Source of the DNA: Runella zeae DSM 19591
Lineage (GTDB): Bacteria > Bacteroidota > Bacteroidia > Cytophagales > Spirosomataceae
Assembly (NCBI RefSeq): GCF_000423565.1
Contig: NZ_AUIF01000003.1
Coordinates: forward strand, 432,964-496,963
Direction of reading: 5' to 3'
DNA: 64,000 nucleotides
Of this stretch, positions 10,135-18,364 are shown piece by piece; position 1 is the stretch's first letter; each line of letters opens with the position of its first letter. The notes under the pieces are model-generated. The model made no database searches, was not told the origin of the DNA, and worked only from the letters and a program-made list of their open reading frames with translations. Both the position numbers and the translations under genes were made by a program.

Positions 10135-12675
10135 ATGGCTAGAAATGTTATTCCGTCAACGCCCTCTGCTAAGCGCGAGCGTAAAAATACCAATGCGACT
10201 AGCAATACCTCCGATTCCAGACCGGAAAAAAATCCTCTTGGTGGATTCTCTTCTGATCCGCGTAATCGCAAAATGTGGGGATGGGGATTAGTGATGTTGT
10301 CTCTCTATATGATGGGCGCTTTTATATGGTATTTGTTTACGGGGGCTGCTGACCAAAGCGTAGTAGATTCGGCTTTTACCACTAAATTCAGAGTTCCGGC
10401 TCGCGAAACCCAAAACATCATGGGGTTTTTTGGATTAGTGCTTTCCCATTATTTTATTTTTCGATGGTTTGGCATTGCGGCTCTTGGATTTCCTTTTTTA
10501 CTTTTTCTCATTGGGTGGAAGATTGCGCTTAACCATGAGTTGTTGCCGCTCAAACGTACTACGCAAATCACACTAGTTTACATCGCCTGGCTGGGGATGT
10601 TTTTTGGTTTTTTTGTAGTACAAGCTGATTTGGCTCGTTCGCTCAGCTATTTGTGCGGAGGAATTGGCTATGAAATCAACCTTATGTTTGACCATTACAT
10701 TGGTTGGGGAGGGATTTTTGTGGTGATTGGTCTGTTGGCGGTGATTTTGGTGTATGTTCATGGGGTTGATTCTTTAGAAGAATTGGGTCAGTATTTCAAT
10801 AATCCTATTAAAAGGAAAGTGACCCCACCAGATATAGAGGTGGTACTGGAGGAAGACAAACAAGAAACTCCAGAAGAGCCTTCTTCTAAAGTAAAAACAT
10901 CCGTAGATAATTCGGTAAAAGAAAAAGCACTTGAGGCGGAAGAAAATAACGTCAAAACGGTGGAACTGAATAGCAATACTAGTGTAAAGCCTGCTCCGAA
11001 GCCTCAAGCACCCAATCTAACGCTGATTGTAGAAAATGCCGAAGAAATAAAAACCTCTGCCGAAGAAGAAATAAATATTCCCCCTATTTCGGGAACAACT
11101 ACCAAAATTCCGGTGGTTCCGTTTATGGATGCCGAGCAAGCCGCCAACGAGTTATTGGCGCTTCATGGGCCTTATGACCCTACCCTTGAGTTGGGGAATT
11201 ATCAATATCCTACTATCGATTTGTTGCACAATCGGGGCGAAAGTAATTCTAAAGTAACCGCCGAAGAACTAGAATCCAACAAAGATAGAATTGTCGAAAC
11301 TTTGGGGCATTTCGGAATCGGGATTGCGAGTATCAAAGCTACGATTGGGCCTACGGTTACGTTGTATGAAATTGTGCCGGATGTAGGAGTACGTATTTCC
11401 AAAATCAAGGGATTGGAAGATGATATTGCGCTTAATTTGGCCGCTTTGGGTATTCGGATTATTGCGCCTATGCCGGGTAAGGGAACCATCGGTATAGAGC
11501 TACCCAACAAAAACCGCGAGATGGTTTCGATTCGGTCGGTTTTGGCAAGTAAAAAATTCCAAGAGAGTACCTTTGAGCTGCCGATTGCTTTAGGAAAAAC
11601 AATTTCTAATGAATTGTTTATTACTGATTTAGCCAAGATGCCTCACTTGCTTATGGCAGGAGCTACAGGACAAGGAAAATCCGTAGGGTTGAATGTGTTG
11701 TTGGCGTCGTTGATTTATAAAAAACACCCCGCTTTGCTCAAATTTGTGTTGGTAGACCCCAAAAAAGTAGAGTTGACTTTGTTCAACAAAATTGAACGAC
11801 ACTTCTTAGCCAAACTTCCCAACAGTGAAGAGGCGATTATTACTGATACCAAAAAAGTGGTTTACACCCTCAATTCACTTTGTATTGAGATGGACAATCG
11901 CTACGATTTGCTCAAAGACGGAGGCGTGAGAAATATCAAAGAATACAACGCGAAGTTTATTCAGCGACAATTGAATCCCGAGCGCGGCCACCGGTTCTTG
12001 CCTTATATTGTATTGGTCATAGATGAGTTGGCCGATTTGATGATGACCGCCGGGAAAGAAGTAGAGCAGCCTATTGCGCGTTTAGCGCAGTTGGCGCGGG
12101 CGATTGGGATTCACTTAGTGGTGGCTACGCAGCGCCCTTCGGTCAATGTCATTACGGGTTTGATTAAAGCAAACTTTCCAGCACGATTGTCATTTAGGGT
12201 TACATCCAAAATCGATTCGCGTACTATCTTAGATACCGGAGGCGCAGAGCAGCTGGTAGGTATGGGAGATATGCTGCTTTCGATGGGGTCTGATATGATT
12301 CGTCTCCAATGTGCTTTTGCCGATACCGACGAAATCGACGAAGTCTGTGATTTTATTGGCAATCAACGTGGCTATCCTTCTGCTTATCACTTACCTGAGT
12401 TTAGTGGAGATGAAGATGACAATGAGCGTGAAAGCGTAGATTTGGCCGACCGCGACCCCATGTTTGATGAAGCCGCGCGGGTGATAGTGATTAGTCAGCA
12501 AGGAAGTACATCGCTTATCCAACGAAAACTCAAACTTGGCTACAATCGAGCCGGCCGTATCATGGATCAGCTAGAAGCAGCTGGGGTAGTAGGGGCATTT
12601 GAAGGCAGCAAAGCTCGCGAAGTACTTGTATCTGATATGGTATCGTTGGAAGCATTATTGAAAAATTTAAAGTAG
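10135..12675 (+). CDS. ftsK: DNA translocase FtsK/SpoIIIE
   Basis: An 846-residue division-linked DNA pump that clears the chromosome terminus from the septum. The N-terminus has about four to five membrane helices between residues 48 and 210, followed by a charged linker to about 330. The FtsK alpha domain precedes the motor, which has Walker A GATGQGKS (residues 509-516) and Walker B IVLVIDELADLM. The C-terminal gamma winged helix (QRKLKLGYNRAGRIMDQLE) would read polar motifs. The start is the ATG at 10135. The 162 bp upstream hold no other gene. The neighbouring lolA gene downstream is an arrangement I recall from other Bacteroidota. Confidence 0.97.
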   Translation: MARNVIPSTPSAKRERKNTNATSNTSDSRPEKNPLGGFSSDPRNRKMWGWGLVMLSLYMMGAFIWYLFTGAADQSVVDSAFTTKFRVPARETQNIMGFFGLVLSHYFIFRWFGIAALGFPFLLFLIGWKIALNHELLPLKRTTQITLVYIAWLGMFFGFFVVQADLARSLSYLCGGIGYEINLMFDHYIGWGGIFVVIGLLAVILVYVHGVDSLEELGQYFNNPIKRKVTPPDIEVVLEEDKQETPEEPSSKVKTSVDNSVKEKALEAEENNVKTVELNSNTSVKPAPKPQAPNLTLIVENAEEIKTSAEEEINIPPISGTTTKIPVVPFMDAEQAANELLALHGPYDPTLELGNYQYPTIDLLHNRGESNSKVTAEELESNKDRIVETLGHFGIGIASIKATIGPTVTLYEIVPDVGVRISKIKGLEDDIALNLAALGIRIIAPMPGKGTIGIELPNKNREMVSIRSVLASKKFQESTFELPIALGKTISNELFITDLAKMPHLLMAGATGQGKSVGLNVLLASLIYKKHPALLKFVLVDPKKVELTLFNKIERHFLAKLPNSEEAIITDTKKVVYTLNSLCIEMDNRYDLLKDGGVRNIKEYNAKFIQRQLNPERGHRFLPYIVLVIDELADLMMTAGKEVEQPIARLAQLARAIGIHLVVATQRPSVNVITGLIKANFPARLSFRVTSKIDSRTILDTGGAEQLVGMGDMLLSMGSDMIRLQCAFADTDEIDEVCDFIGNQRGYPSAYHLPEFSGDEDDNERESVDLADRDPMFDEAARVIVISQQGSTSLIQRKLKLGYNRAGRIMDQLEAAGVVGAFEGSKAREVLVSDMVSLEALLKNLK

Positions 12676-12739
12676 ATAAATCAACCTTGTAGTATTGGAA
12701 GTGGTAGAGTGTTAATGAAGTTTCGTCGATTTATAGGCA

Positions 12740-12766
12740 TTGAACTCCATACTTGTCTTAACTTTG
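12740..12766 (+). promoter_or_regulatory. Candidate promoter of lolA (TTG-N16-TAACTTTG)
   Basis: TTG at 12740-12742 and TAACTTTG at 12759-12766 match the Bacteroidota -33/-7 pattern, with a 16 bp spacer. It lies 85 bp before the lolA ATG and 64 bp after ftsK ends. Confidence 0.5.
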
Positions 12767-12851
12767 TAGTCTGTTTTTCGTTTATAAGGGTACAGTTTTT
12801 AAACTTTTGTTTCTAAAAACTGTCTATTAACTAGTAATTAAACCAACGACA

Positions 12852-13487
12852 ATGAGAAAATTTTTGGTAGTAATAGCAGTGGGTATAAGTCACCTCCTTT
12901 ATGCTCAAACTGATAAACGAGCAGCGGCCATCTTGGACGCTATGAGTAACAAGTATAAGTCAATGACAACTTTTAGGGTTGCTTTTACTTATACTAGCGA
13001 AGGAACAGGCCCCAAAGAAACCTTGAAAGGTGACGCTACAGTAAAAGGCACTAAGTTTCGCTTAAAAATGGCTGGTCAGGAGATTTTCAATGATGGTAAA
13101 ACAATGACCACTTATATCAAAGAAAGCAACGAAGCCACCGTCAACAACTACGATCCTAAAGAAGTAGGAGACATTGACCCCACCAAAGTATATACCATTT
13201 ATAAAAAAGGGTATAAATATGTTTTTATCGAAGAAGTAACTGAGAGCGGACGAGTGTATGAAGTAGTGGAAATTTCTCCCGAAAAGAAAGAAAGCAAGGT
13301 GGCAAAAGTCCAAATCAAAGTTGACAAAAAGGACAAGTCAGTAAAAAGCTGGAAAATTACTCAGCGCAATGGACAGCGCGTAGTGTTTAAAGTAGATAAA
13401 TTTACTCCTAATGTCAGCGTAGAAGATAAGTTCTTTGCCTTTGATGCCTCGCAGTATAAGGGCGTAGAAGTAATAGACTTACGCTAG
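12852..13487 (+). CDS. lolA: Outer-membrane lipoprotein carrier protein LolA-like
   Basis: A 211-residue periplasmic protein with a signal peptide (cleavage near LLYAQ). The body is a LolA-type half-barrel: DAMSNKYKSMTTFRVAFTYT, then regularly spaced strands (GDATVKGTKFRLKMAG, DGKTMTTYIKE). LolA takes lipoproteins from the LolCDE complex to the outer membrane. Low overall conservation is normal for Bacteroidota LolA, so alternative lipid-binding roles are possible. It follows ftsK and has its own candidate promoter. It converges with the SDR gene, separated by a hairpin. Confidence 0.85.
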   Translation: MRKFLVVIAVGISHLLYAQTDKRAAAILDAMSNKYKSMTTFRVAFTYTSEGTGPKETLKGDATVKGTKFRLKMAGQEIFNDGKTMTTYIKESNEATVNNYDPKEVGDIDPTKVYTIYKKGYKYVFIEEVTESGRVYEVVEISPEKKESKVAKVQIKVDKKDKSVKSWKITQRNGQRVVFKVDKFTPNVSVEDKFFAFDASQYKGVEVIDLR

Positions 13488-13510
13488 CAGAGGAGTACTT
13501 TTCCTAAAAC

Positions 13511-13556
13511 AGACGGCGGTATTGGAAGTTATTTCAACTTTCCGATGCCGCCGTCT
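13511..13556. terminator. Hairpin between convergent lolA and SDR genes
   Basis: AGACGGCGG (13511-13519) pairs with CCGCCGTCT (13548-13556), and the inner parts continue an imperfect stem. It lies just past lolA and covers the 3' end of the SDR gene, so it may terminate both directions. There is no long T-run. Confidence 0.5.
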
Positions 13557-14236
13557 ATTCCAATGATCTGCCCTGTAATCCAACTTCCTTCTTCTGACAA
13601 AAGCCATTTGGCAGCACTTGCTAGTTCTTGGGGTGTTCCTACTCTTCCCAACGGGTGACGTTTGGCCGAAGCTTCTCTTTTTTCTTCATTAGATAGCAAC
13701 GCCGCCGCTAGGGGGGTATCGGTGAGTGAAGGTGCAAGGGCATTGCAACGAATTTTGGTAGGAGCCAACTCCGCCGCAAGAGAGCGTGTAAGTCCCTCTA
13801 TCGCTCCTTTAGAAGCAGCAATAGAAGCATGAAATCCCATTCCGGTCTGTACGGCTACGGTACTAAAAAGTACGATTGAGGCACCGTTTGCTTTTCTTAG
13901 TCGTCCGAGAGTGGCCTGAATGGCATTGATTGCACCCAATACATTGATTTGAAAATCGTTCTTAAAATCGTCATTCGAAAACCGTTGAAAAGGCTTTAGC
14001 TGAATCGTGCCAGGGCAATACACCAACCCATGAAGGGTTTGTGGAAGCATATCAAATAGCCCTTCTGGAAGCGGCTGTGATACATCCCATGTAAAATGCT
14101 GACTTGAAATCCCTTCTACAGGACGTCGCGAAGCCGTAAATAAATGCGCCCCTTCTGCTTGAAGCATTTGGGCGAGAGCGTATCCAATTCCTGAACTTGC
14201 ACCGATGATTAAAATGTTTTTTTCTCGAAACGACAT
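13529..14236 (-). CDS. SDR-family oxidoreductase lacking the usual Tyr
   Basis: A 235-residue short-chain dehydrogenase/reductase. The cofactor motif GASSGIG is at residues 12-18, a CPG turn at 74-76 stands in the NAG position, and the C-terminal EGSWITGQIIGIDGGIG is typical. The usual YxxxK pair reads I139-A-A-S-K143: Lys is kept but the catalytic Tyr position is Ile, within GFHASIAASKGAIEGL. I recall an SDR subgroup with this HASIAA(A/S)KG pattern, so it may be a natural variant rather than an inactive enzyme. The substrate is unknown. It is transcribed divergently from the aldo/keto reductase. Confidence 0.88.
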   Translation of the reverse strand: MSFREKNILIIGASSGIGYALAQMLQAEGAHLFTASRRPVEGISSQHFTWDVSQPLPEGLFDMLPQTLHGLVYCPGTIQLKPFQRFSNDDFKNDFQINVLGAINAIQATLGRLRKANGASIVLFSTVAVQTGMGFHASIAASKGAIEGLTRSLAAELAPTKIRCNALAPSLTDTPLAAALLSNEEKREASAKRHPLGRVGTPQELASAAKWLLSEEGSWITGQIIGIDGGIGKLK

Positions 14237-14244
14237 TAGAAATA

Positions 14245-14252
14245 TATTTTTG
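14245..14252 (+). promoter_or_regulatory. Candidate -7 box for the aldo/keto reductase gene
   Basis: TATTTTTG matches TAnnTTTG, 56 bp before the ATG at 14309. No -33 element is obvious. Confidence 0.35.
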
Positions 14253-14308
14253 TCTTTTTTAACTTTTTATAATGGCAAAAGGTTTGAGAAATTAATCCAC
14301 TAATTCAT

Positions 14309-15262
14309 ATGAAATATTTTGAATACCAAAACGGTGATCAGATGCCTTTGTTGGGCTTAGGTACGTGGAAGTCGTCCAAAGGAGAAGTGTATAAAGCTGT
14401 AAAAACGGCCATAGAACTAGGCTATCGGCACTTTGATTGTGCCATGCTTTATGGCAACGAAAAAGAAATCGGGGAGGCATTGCATGATTCTATCCGAGAA
14501 GGGGTGGTGAAAAGAGAAGATTTATGGATTACTTCCAAACTTTGGAACAATAGCCACGAGCAAAAGTACATTTTGCCCGCTATTCAGACTACGCTCCACG
14601 ACTTACAGCTCGATTATTTAGACTTATATTTAATCCATTGGCCTGTGGCTCTCAAACATGAAGTATCTTTTCCGCAAGTGGGTGCCGACATGGTGAGTTT
14701 GGCGGAGGTTCCTTTGTCGGAGACATGGCAAGGAATGATAGATTTGAAAGAAAAAGGGCTTGCCAAGCACATCGGAGTTTCTAATTTTAGCATCAAAAAA
14801 ATAGAAGAAATTGCCGGTGCTACTGGACTGTATCCTGAGGTAAACCAACTCGAATTGCATCCCTTTTTGCAGCAATGGCCTTTGGTAGAGTTTTGTAAAA
14901 CCAAAAGAATTCATATGACAGGCTACTGCCCGTTGGGCTCGGCTGATAGGCCCGCTAATCGCATTGTAGAAGGAGAACCGAAGCTGTTTGAAAATCAAAC
15001 CTTGCAACAATTAGCCCTTGCCAAAGGCTGTACTACGGCACAACTAATGCTAGCTTGGGCCGTGAATCGGCAGACGTCTGTCATTCCTAAATCCGTTAAT
15101 GCTCAGCGTCTTCAGGAGAATCTGGCAGCGGCTGATATAGATTTGACCGAAGAGGAAATGGCTAAAATCAAACAACTAGACCTTCGTTATCGCTATATCA
15201 AAGGCAATTTTTGGTGCTTGGAGGGCAGTGATTATACCCTCCAAAACCTTTGGGATGAGTAG
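14309..15262 (+). CDS. Aldo/keto reductase
   Basis: A 317-residue cytosolic NADPH-dependent reductase with the (beta/alpha)8 family pattern. The catalytic tetrad is visible: D43 and Y48 in HFDCAMLYGN, K77 in ITSKLWN and H110 in LIHWP. The IGVSNF motif and the C-terminal cofactor segment VIPKSVNAQRLQEN are also present. The sequence is close to the aldose/xylose reductase branch, which reduces sugar aldehydes, but the substrate cannot be assigned. The start is the ATG at 14309. It converges with the hydroxylase gene, with 6 bp between the two. Confidence 0.93.
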   Translation: MKYFEYQNGDQMPLLGLGTWKSSKGEVYKAVKTAIELGYRHFDCAMLYGNEKEIGEALHDSIREGVVKREDLWITSKLWNNSHEQKYILPAIQTTLHDLQLDYLDLYLIHWPVALKHEVSFPQVGADMVSLAEVPLSETWQGMIDLKEKGLAKHIGVSNFSIKKIEEIAGATGLYPEVNQLELHPFLQQWPLVEFCKTKRIHMTGYCPLGSADRPANRIVEGEPKLFENQTLQQLALAKGCTTAQLMLAWAVNRQTSVIPKSVNAQRLQENLAAADIDLTEEEMAKIKQLDLRYRYIKGNFWCLEGSDYTLQNLWDE

Positions 15263-15268
15263 AAAAAA

Positions 15269-16555
15269 TCAGTGAGAAAGAACAGACTCTTCTTGATAGT
15301 GAGTGTCTGTTTCTTTCTCTATTTGTAGCTTGCTAAACATCCATACAATAAGCGTAGAAGTCAAAAAGTACCCTGCTAAGACGAAAGTAGCCCAAGGTAG
15401 GCTTGTACTCATACCAAACCATTCTGTTTGGTAAATCAGCCAAAGCCCAATGGCATTTTTTACGCCCTCCCAAATCCAGGCATAAGGGTTACGATCCATA
15501 AGCTCCGTATAGGCAAATACACTCAAGAAAATAAAACCCCCATACACAAAAATCAATGGGGAGCCGATTTGGGCGATATGGAGGAAAAAATAATTGATAA
15601 GGGCAAAAGTGAATAAGAACTGAAACCAAGTCCACACCAGCAGTTTTTTGGAAGCAGGAGGGGCATATTTTTGAAAGTGATAAGGGTCTTCGATTTTAGC
15701 GACGGGATATTTCTCCATCACATCAGCAGGGCGCCAACCCGTGGGCATCCACCAAATCCTGAGTTTATCGCGCCAGCTTTGGGTACGGTAAGCATCTTGA
15801 ATAAGCAGCCACAAGTGCTGAAAGTTGATTTTGATGGGATTCCAAGTATGGGCTGGACGAGTGATACCATACACAGGGGGCACATCTGGCAGTTCTTCTT
15901 GAAAAGTACCAAAGAGCTTGTCCCAAATGATAAAGATTTGAGAGTGATTTTTGTCAAGATATTCGGGATTAAGGGCATGATGCACGCGGTGGTGCGAAGG
16001 CGTAACGATGATATGCTCCAAGATGCCCATTTTGCCAATATAAACGGTATGATACCAAAATTGGGCAAACAAATGAAGAGGTGCTACTACTGCTATCACT
16101 TGAGGGTCAACTCCAAGCAAAGCCGCTGGTAATAGAAAAATCGTGAACAAATTCACAAAAGATGAAATGCTTTGGCGTAAGGCACAAGCCAAATCAAACT
16201 CTTCGCTGCTGTGGTGAATGGCGTGTTTGTTCCAAAAGAAATTGATTTCGTGGCTCAAGCGATGTACCCAATAGCCAGAAAAATCGAGGGCGATAAAAGC
16301 TACTACATACGCCCACACGCTCGACTCAATTTTGTAAATAGCCAAATGCTCGACCATCCAGCCGTAGGTTAGGATTGAAATGCTTATCCCTAACACATCT
16401 TTGATGATATTGGTATAGCCTGAGCTCATGCTTGAGAGCGTGTCCATCGTACGAAAGGGGTGTTTTTTTACTGCCCATCCGTACCATTTTTCGAGGAGTA
16501 CCAAGCCCAAAAAAATGGGCATTGCAATCAGGAGAATTTTGCCGTAAGTTTCCAT
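15269..16555 (-). CDS. Sterol desaturase-family (fatty acid hydroxylase) membrane protein
   Basis: A 428-residue integral membrane protein. The histidine clusters that bind the di-iron centre are present: HRLSHE, HAIHHSSE, and later PSHHRVHHALNPEYLDKNH. Such enzymes hydroxylate or desaturate lipids. The region from about residue 270 onward is an extra multi-helix membrane part. The longer open frame begins at 16612, but a -7 promoter box at 16591-16598 lies inside it, so the ATG at 16553-16555 (METYGKILL) is preferred. It is monocistronic or weakly linked to arsS upstream, from which a strong hairpin separates it. The substrate is unknown. Confidence 0.87.
   Translation of the reverse strand: METYGKILLIAMPIFLGLVLLEKWYGWAVKKHPFRTMDTLSSMSSGYTNIIKDVLGISISILTYGWMVEHLAIYKIESSVWAYVVAFIALDFSGYWVHRLSHEINFFWNKHAIHHSSEEFDLACALRQSISSFVNLFTIFLLPAALLGVDPQVIAVVAPLHLFAQFWYHTVYIGKMGILEHIIVTPSHHRVHHALNPEYLDKNHSQIFIIWDKLFGTFQEELPDVPPVYGITRPAHTWNPIKINFQHLWLLIQDAYRTQSWRDKLRIWWMPTGWRPADVMEKYPVAKIEDPYHFQKYAPPASKKLLVWTWFQFLFTFALINYFFLHIAQIGSPLIFVYGGFIFLSVFAYTELMDRNPYAWIWEGVKNAIGLWLIYQTEWFGMSTSLPWATFVLAGYFLTSTLIVWMFSKLQIEKETDTHYQEESVLSH
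15274..15319. terminator. Convergent hairpin after the aldo/keto reductase
   Basis: GAGAAAGAACAGAC (15274-15287) pairs with GTCTGTTTCTTTCTC (15305-15319) with one bulge. It lies 11 bp after the reductase stop and inside the 3' end of the hydroxylase gene, so it could stop transcription in either direction. Confidence 0.5.
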
Positions 16556-16590
16556 TTGTACAAACAGTATTATGCTTGCATACTTTTGTA

Positions 16591-16598
16591 CAAAATTA
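16591..16598 (-). promoter_or_regulatory. Candidate -7 box for the hydroxylase gene
   Basis: The minus strand reads TAATTTTG (TAnnTTTG) 35 bp upstream of the ATG at 16555. It supports that start over the longer frame. Confidence 0.4.
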
Positions 16599-16617
16599 AG
16601 AAAAAACAACATCAATC

Positions 16618-16652
16618 CTAACGAAAGAAAAAGGCAATTTTTCTTTCGTTAG
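16618..16652 (-). terminator. Strong hairpin after arsS
   Basis: A perfect 15 bp inverted repeat (CTAACGAAAGAAAAA at 16618-16632, its complement at 16638-16652) with a 5 nt GGCAA loop sits on the arsS stop codon, a probable intrinsic terminator for the minus-strand arsS unit. Confidence 0.6.
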
Positions 16653-17710
16653 GCTAGTTCGCCACCGCATGAACTACCGGCGCCAGCAGTGCAGCCATAG
16701 CAGTGTTGATTGAGTACAATAAAACGATTAGTCAGGGTTTGGAGGTCAAAATCTCGTAGATGTTTGACGGAGCCATTTACTTTCAAATCAAGCATTTGAT
16801 TGAAATCACAATCATACAAATAACCATCCCACCCCACCGAGAGCGTATTGCGACACATAACGTTGGCAGCGGCTACAGGATTGAAAGAATTGACCAACTT
16901 CTCCATGTAAGAGCTATAATTTTCGCTTACCAACAGATAATCCAAAAAGCGACTAATGGGGATATTGGTGATACAAAAAAGATGATTGAAATCGATACCG
17001 TATTTGGCTTTCAAAACCCGTTTAAACTCTTTTTCAAGCCCTGCTTGTCCGCTTGGCAAAAACGCCCCTGCTGGGTTATATACTAAATTGAGCACTAAGC
17101 CCGCGCCTTCTTGACCATAGCCTACGTCATTGAGCATTTGAAGGGCCTTGATTGAATCCTCAAATACGCCATCGCCGCGCTGAGAGTCGGTGCGGGAAGC
17201 TGTGTAAAAGGGTAAGGAGGAAACTACTTCAATACGGTGTTTTTTGAAAAAATCAGGTAAGTCGTGGTATTTTTTATTGGCCAAAATAATGGTCAAATTA
17301 CATCTTACAATGATGTTAATATCGGAATTGGTGGCTCTGATTTGCTCAATAAACCACCGAAAATGAGGGTTCATTTCGGGAGCTCCGCCTGTCAAATCAA
17401 CGGTTTTGAAGGCATGTTTTTGTAAAATATCCAAGCATAGTTGAAGTGTTTCTTGGGTCATGATTTCTTTACGGTCAGGCCCAGCATCTACATGACAATG
17501 CTTGCATACTTGATTGCACATTTTACCCACATTGATTTGAAAAATATCAAGCTGAGTAGGAGTAAGCGGAAAAAGTCCAATAGGTTTTAATTTTTCGTGG
17601 AAAAGAGGCAAATGTTGCCCCAATTTTTTGTCGTCGTTTAAGACGCGAAGCTGAAATGCCGTATCTCCAAGTTGATGTTTTTGGGCTTTGAGCGATTTGA
17701 CAGGATTCAT
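16649..17710 (-). CDS. arsS: Arsenosugar biosynthesis radical SAM protein
   Basis: A 353-residue radical SAM enzyme. The 4Fe-4S cluster cysteines are C65, C69 and C72 in GKMCNQVCKHCHVDAGP. TGGAPEMNPHF and VRCNLTI follow, and the C-terminal Cys-rich tail (CYGCTAGAGSSCGG) matches the ArsS family, which joins methylated arsenic to the 5'-deoxyadenosyl group in arsenosugar synthesis. The start is the ATG at 17710. It is followed upstream in the same direction by the AhpD-like gene, a usual partner. The methyltransferase ArsM that should supply dimethylarsenite is not in this window. Confidence 0.92.
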   Translation of the reverse strand: MNPVKSLKAQKHQLGDTAFQLRVLNDDKKLGQHLPLFHEKLKPIGLFPLTPTQLDIFQINVGKMCNQVCKHCHVDAGPDRKEIMTQETLQLCLDILQKHAFKTVDLTGGAPEMNPHFRWFIEQIRATNSDINIIVRCNLTIILANKKYHDLPDFFKKHRIEVVSSLPFYTASRTDSQRGDGVFEDSIKALQMLNDVGYGQEGAGLVLNLVYNPAGAFLPSGQAGLEKEFKRVLKAKYGIDFNHLFCITNIPISRFLDYLLVSENYSSYMEKLVNSFNPVAAANVMCRNTLSVGWDGYLYDCDFNQMLDLKVNGSVKHLRDFDLQTLTNRFIVLNQHCYGCTAGAGSSCGGELA

Positions 17711-17753
17711 GACGGATGTTGATGAGCGAAAAAAGTCGAAAAACCAGACGCCT

Positions 17754-18089
17754 TTACATGGTAAGCTCTTTGGCTTTATTAATCATTTGAGTACTGTGTA
17801 CCAGAGTGATACCTGCGGCCATAACGGCTCCTACGTGCACGGCTTCCATCATTTCATCTTCGGAGCAGCCTTTTTCGAGGGTGTCGGTAGTGTAAGCATC
17901 AATACAATAGGGGCATTTGAGCACATGAGCTACTGCAAGCGCAATCAGCGATTTTTCGCGCGAGGTAAGGGCACCTTCTGCAAACACGTCTCCGTAGTAT
18001 TTAAAAAAGTCATTGGCCAAATCTTTAGCGCCAAACGAGCCAATGCTTCCAAATTTTTTGAGGTCTTCGGGGTTATAGTAGGATTGCAT
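17754..18089 (-). CDS. AhpD/CMD-like protein linked to arsenosugar synthesis
   Basis: A 111-residue carboxymuconolactone decarboxylase-fold protein with the redox pair C59-P-Y-C62 followed by ID and an upstream EKSLIALAVAHVLK helix, the AhpD active-site pattern. It matches the small peroxidase-like proteins annotated beside arsS. Its exact role in the pathway is not established to my knowledge. It is the first gene of the two-gene minus-strand unit, 43 bp upstream of arsS. The 275 bp between it and rnr hold no further gene or clear promoter box. Confidence 0.85.
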   Translation of the reverse strand: MQSYYNPEDLKKFGSIGSFGAKDLANDFFKYYGDVFAEGALTSREKSLIALAVAHVLKCPYCIDAYTTDTLEKGCSEDEMMEAVHVGAVMAAGITLVHSTQMINKAKELTM

Positions 18090-18364
18090 AATGTGAGGTG
18101 ACTAAAAGTGAATGAATAGAATCTATTGCATATATACGACATAAATCAGGATATTGTTCGGAAAAAGCTTACTATAATTTTTGCATTTAGACTATCTTAA
18201 GCGCGAATGTAGAAACTCCGAAAACCCTTAGTTGCAATGATTTTTTGAAAAAATTGGTTTATTTAAGAAATAAATTCGTATATTACTAAGAAACACTTTA
18301 GAAGTGCTCTTTAGTAAATACATTAGTGATTAACCGTAGTGGCGGCTTGGGGTCGCCAGCATTT

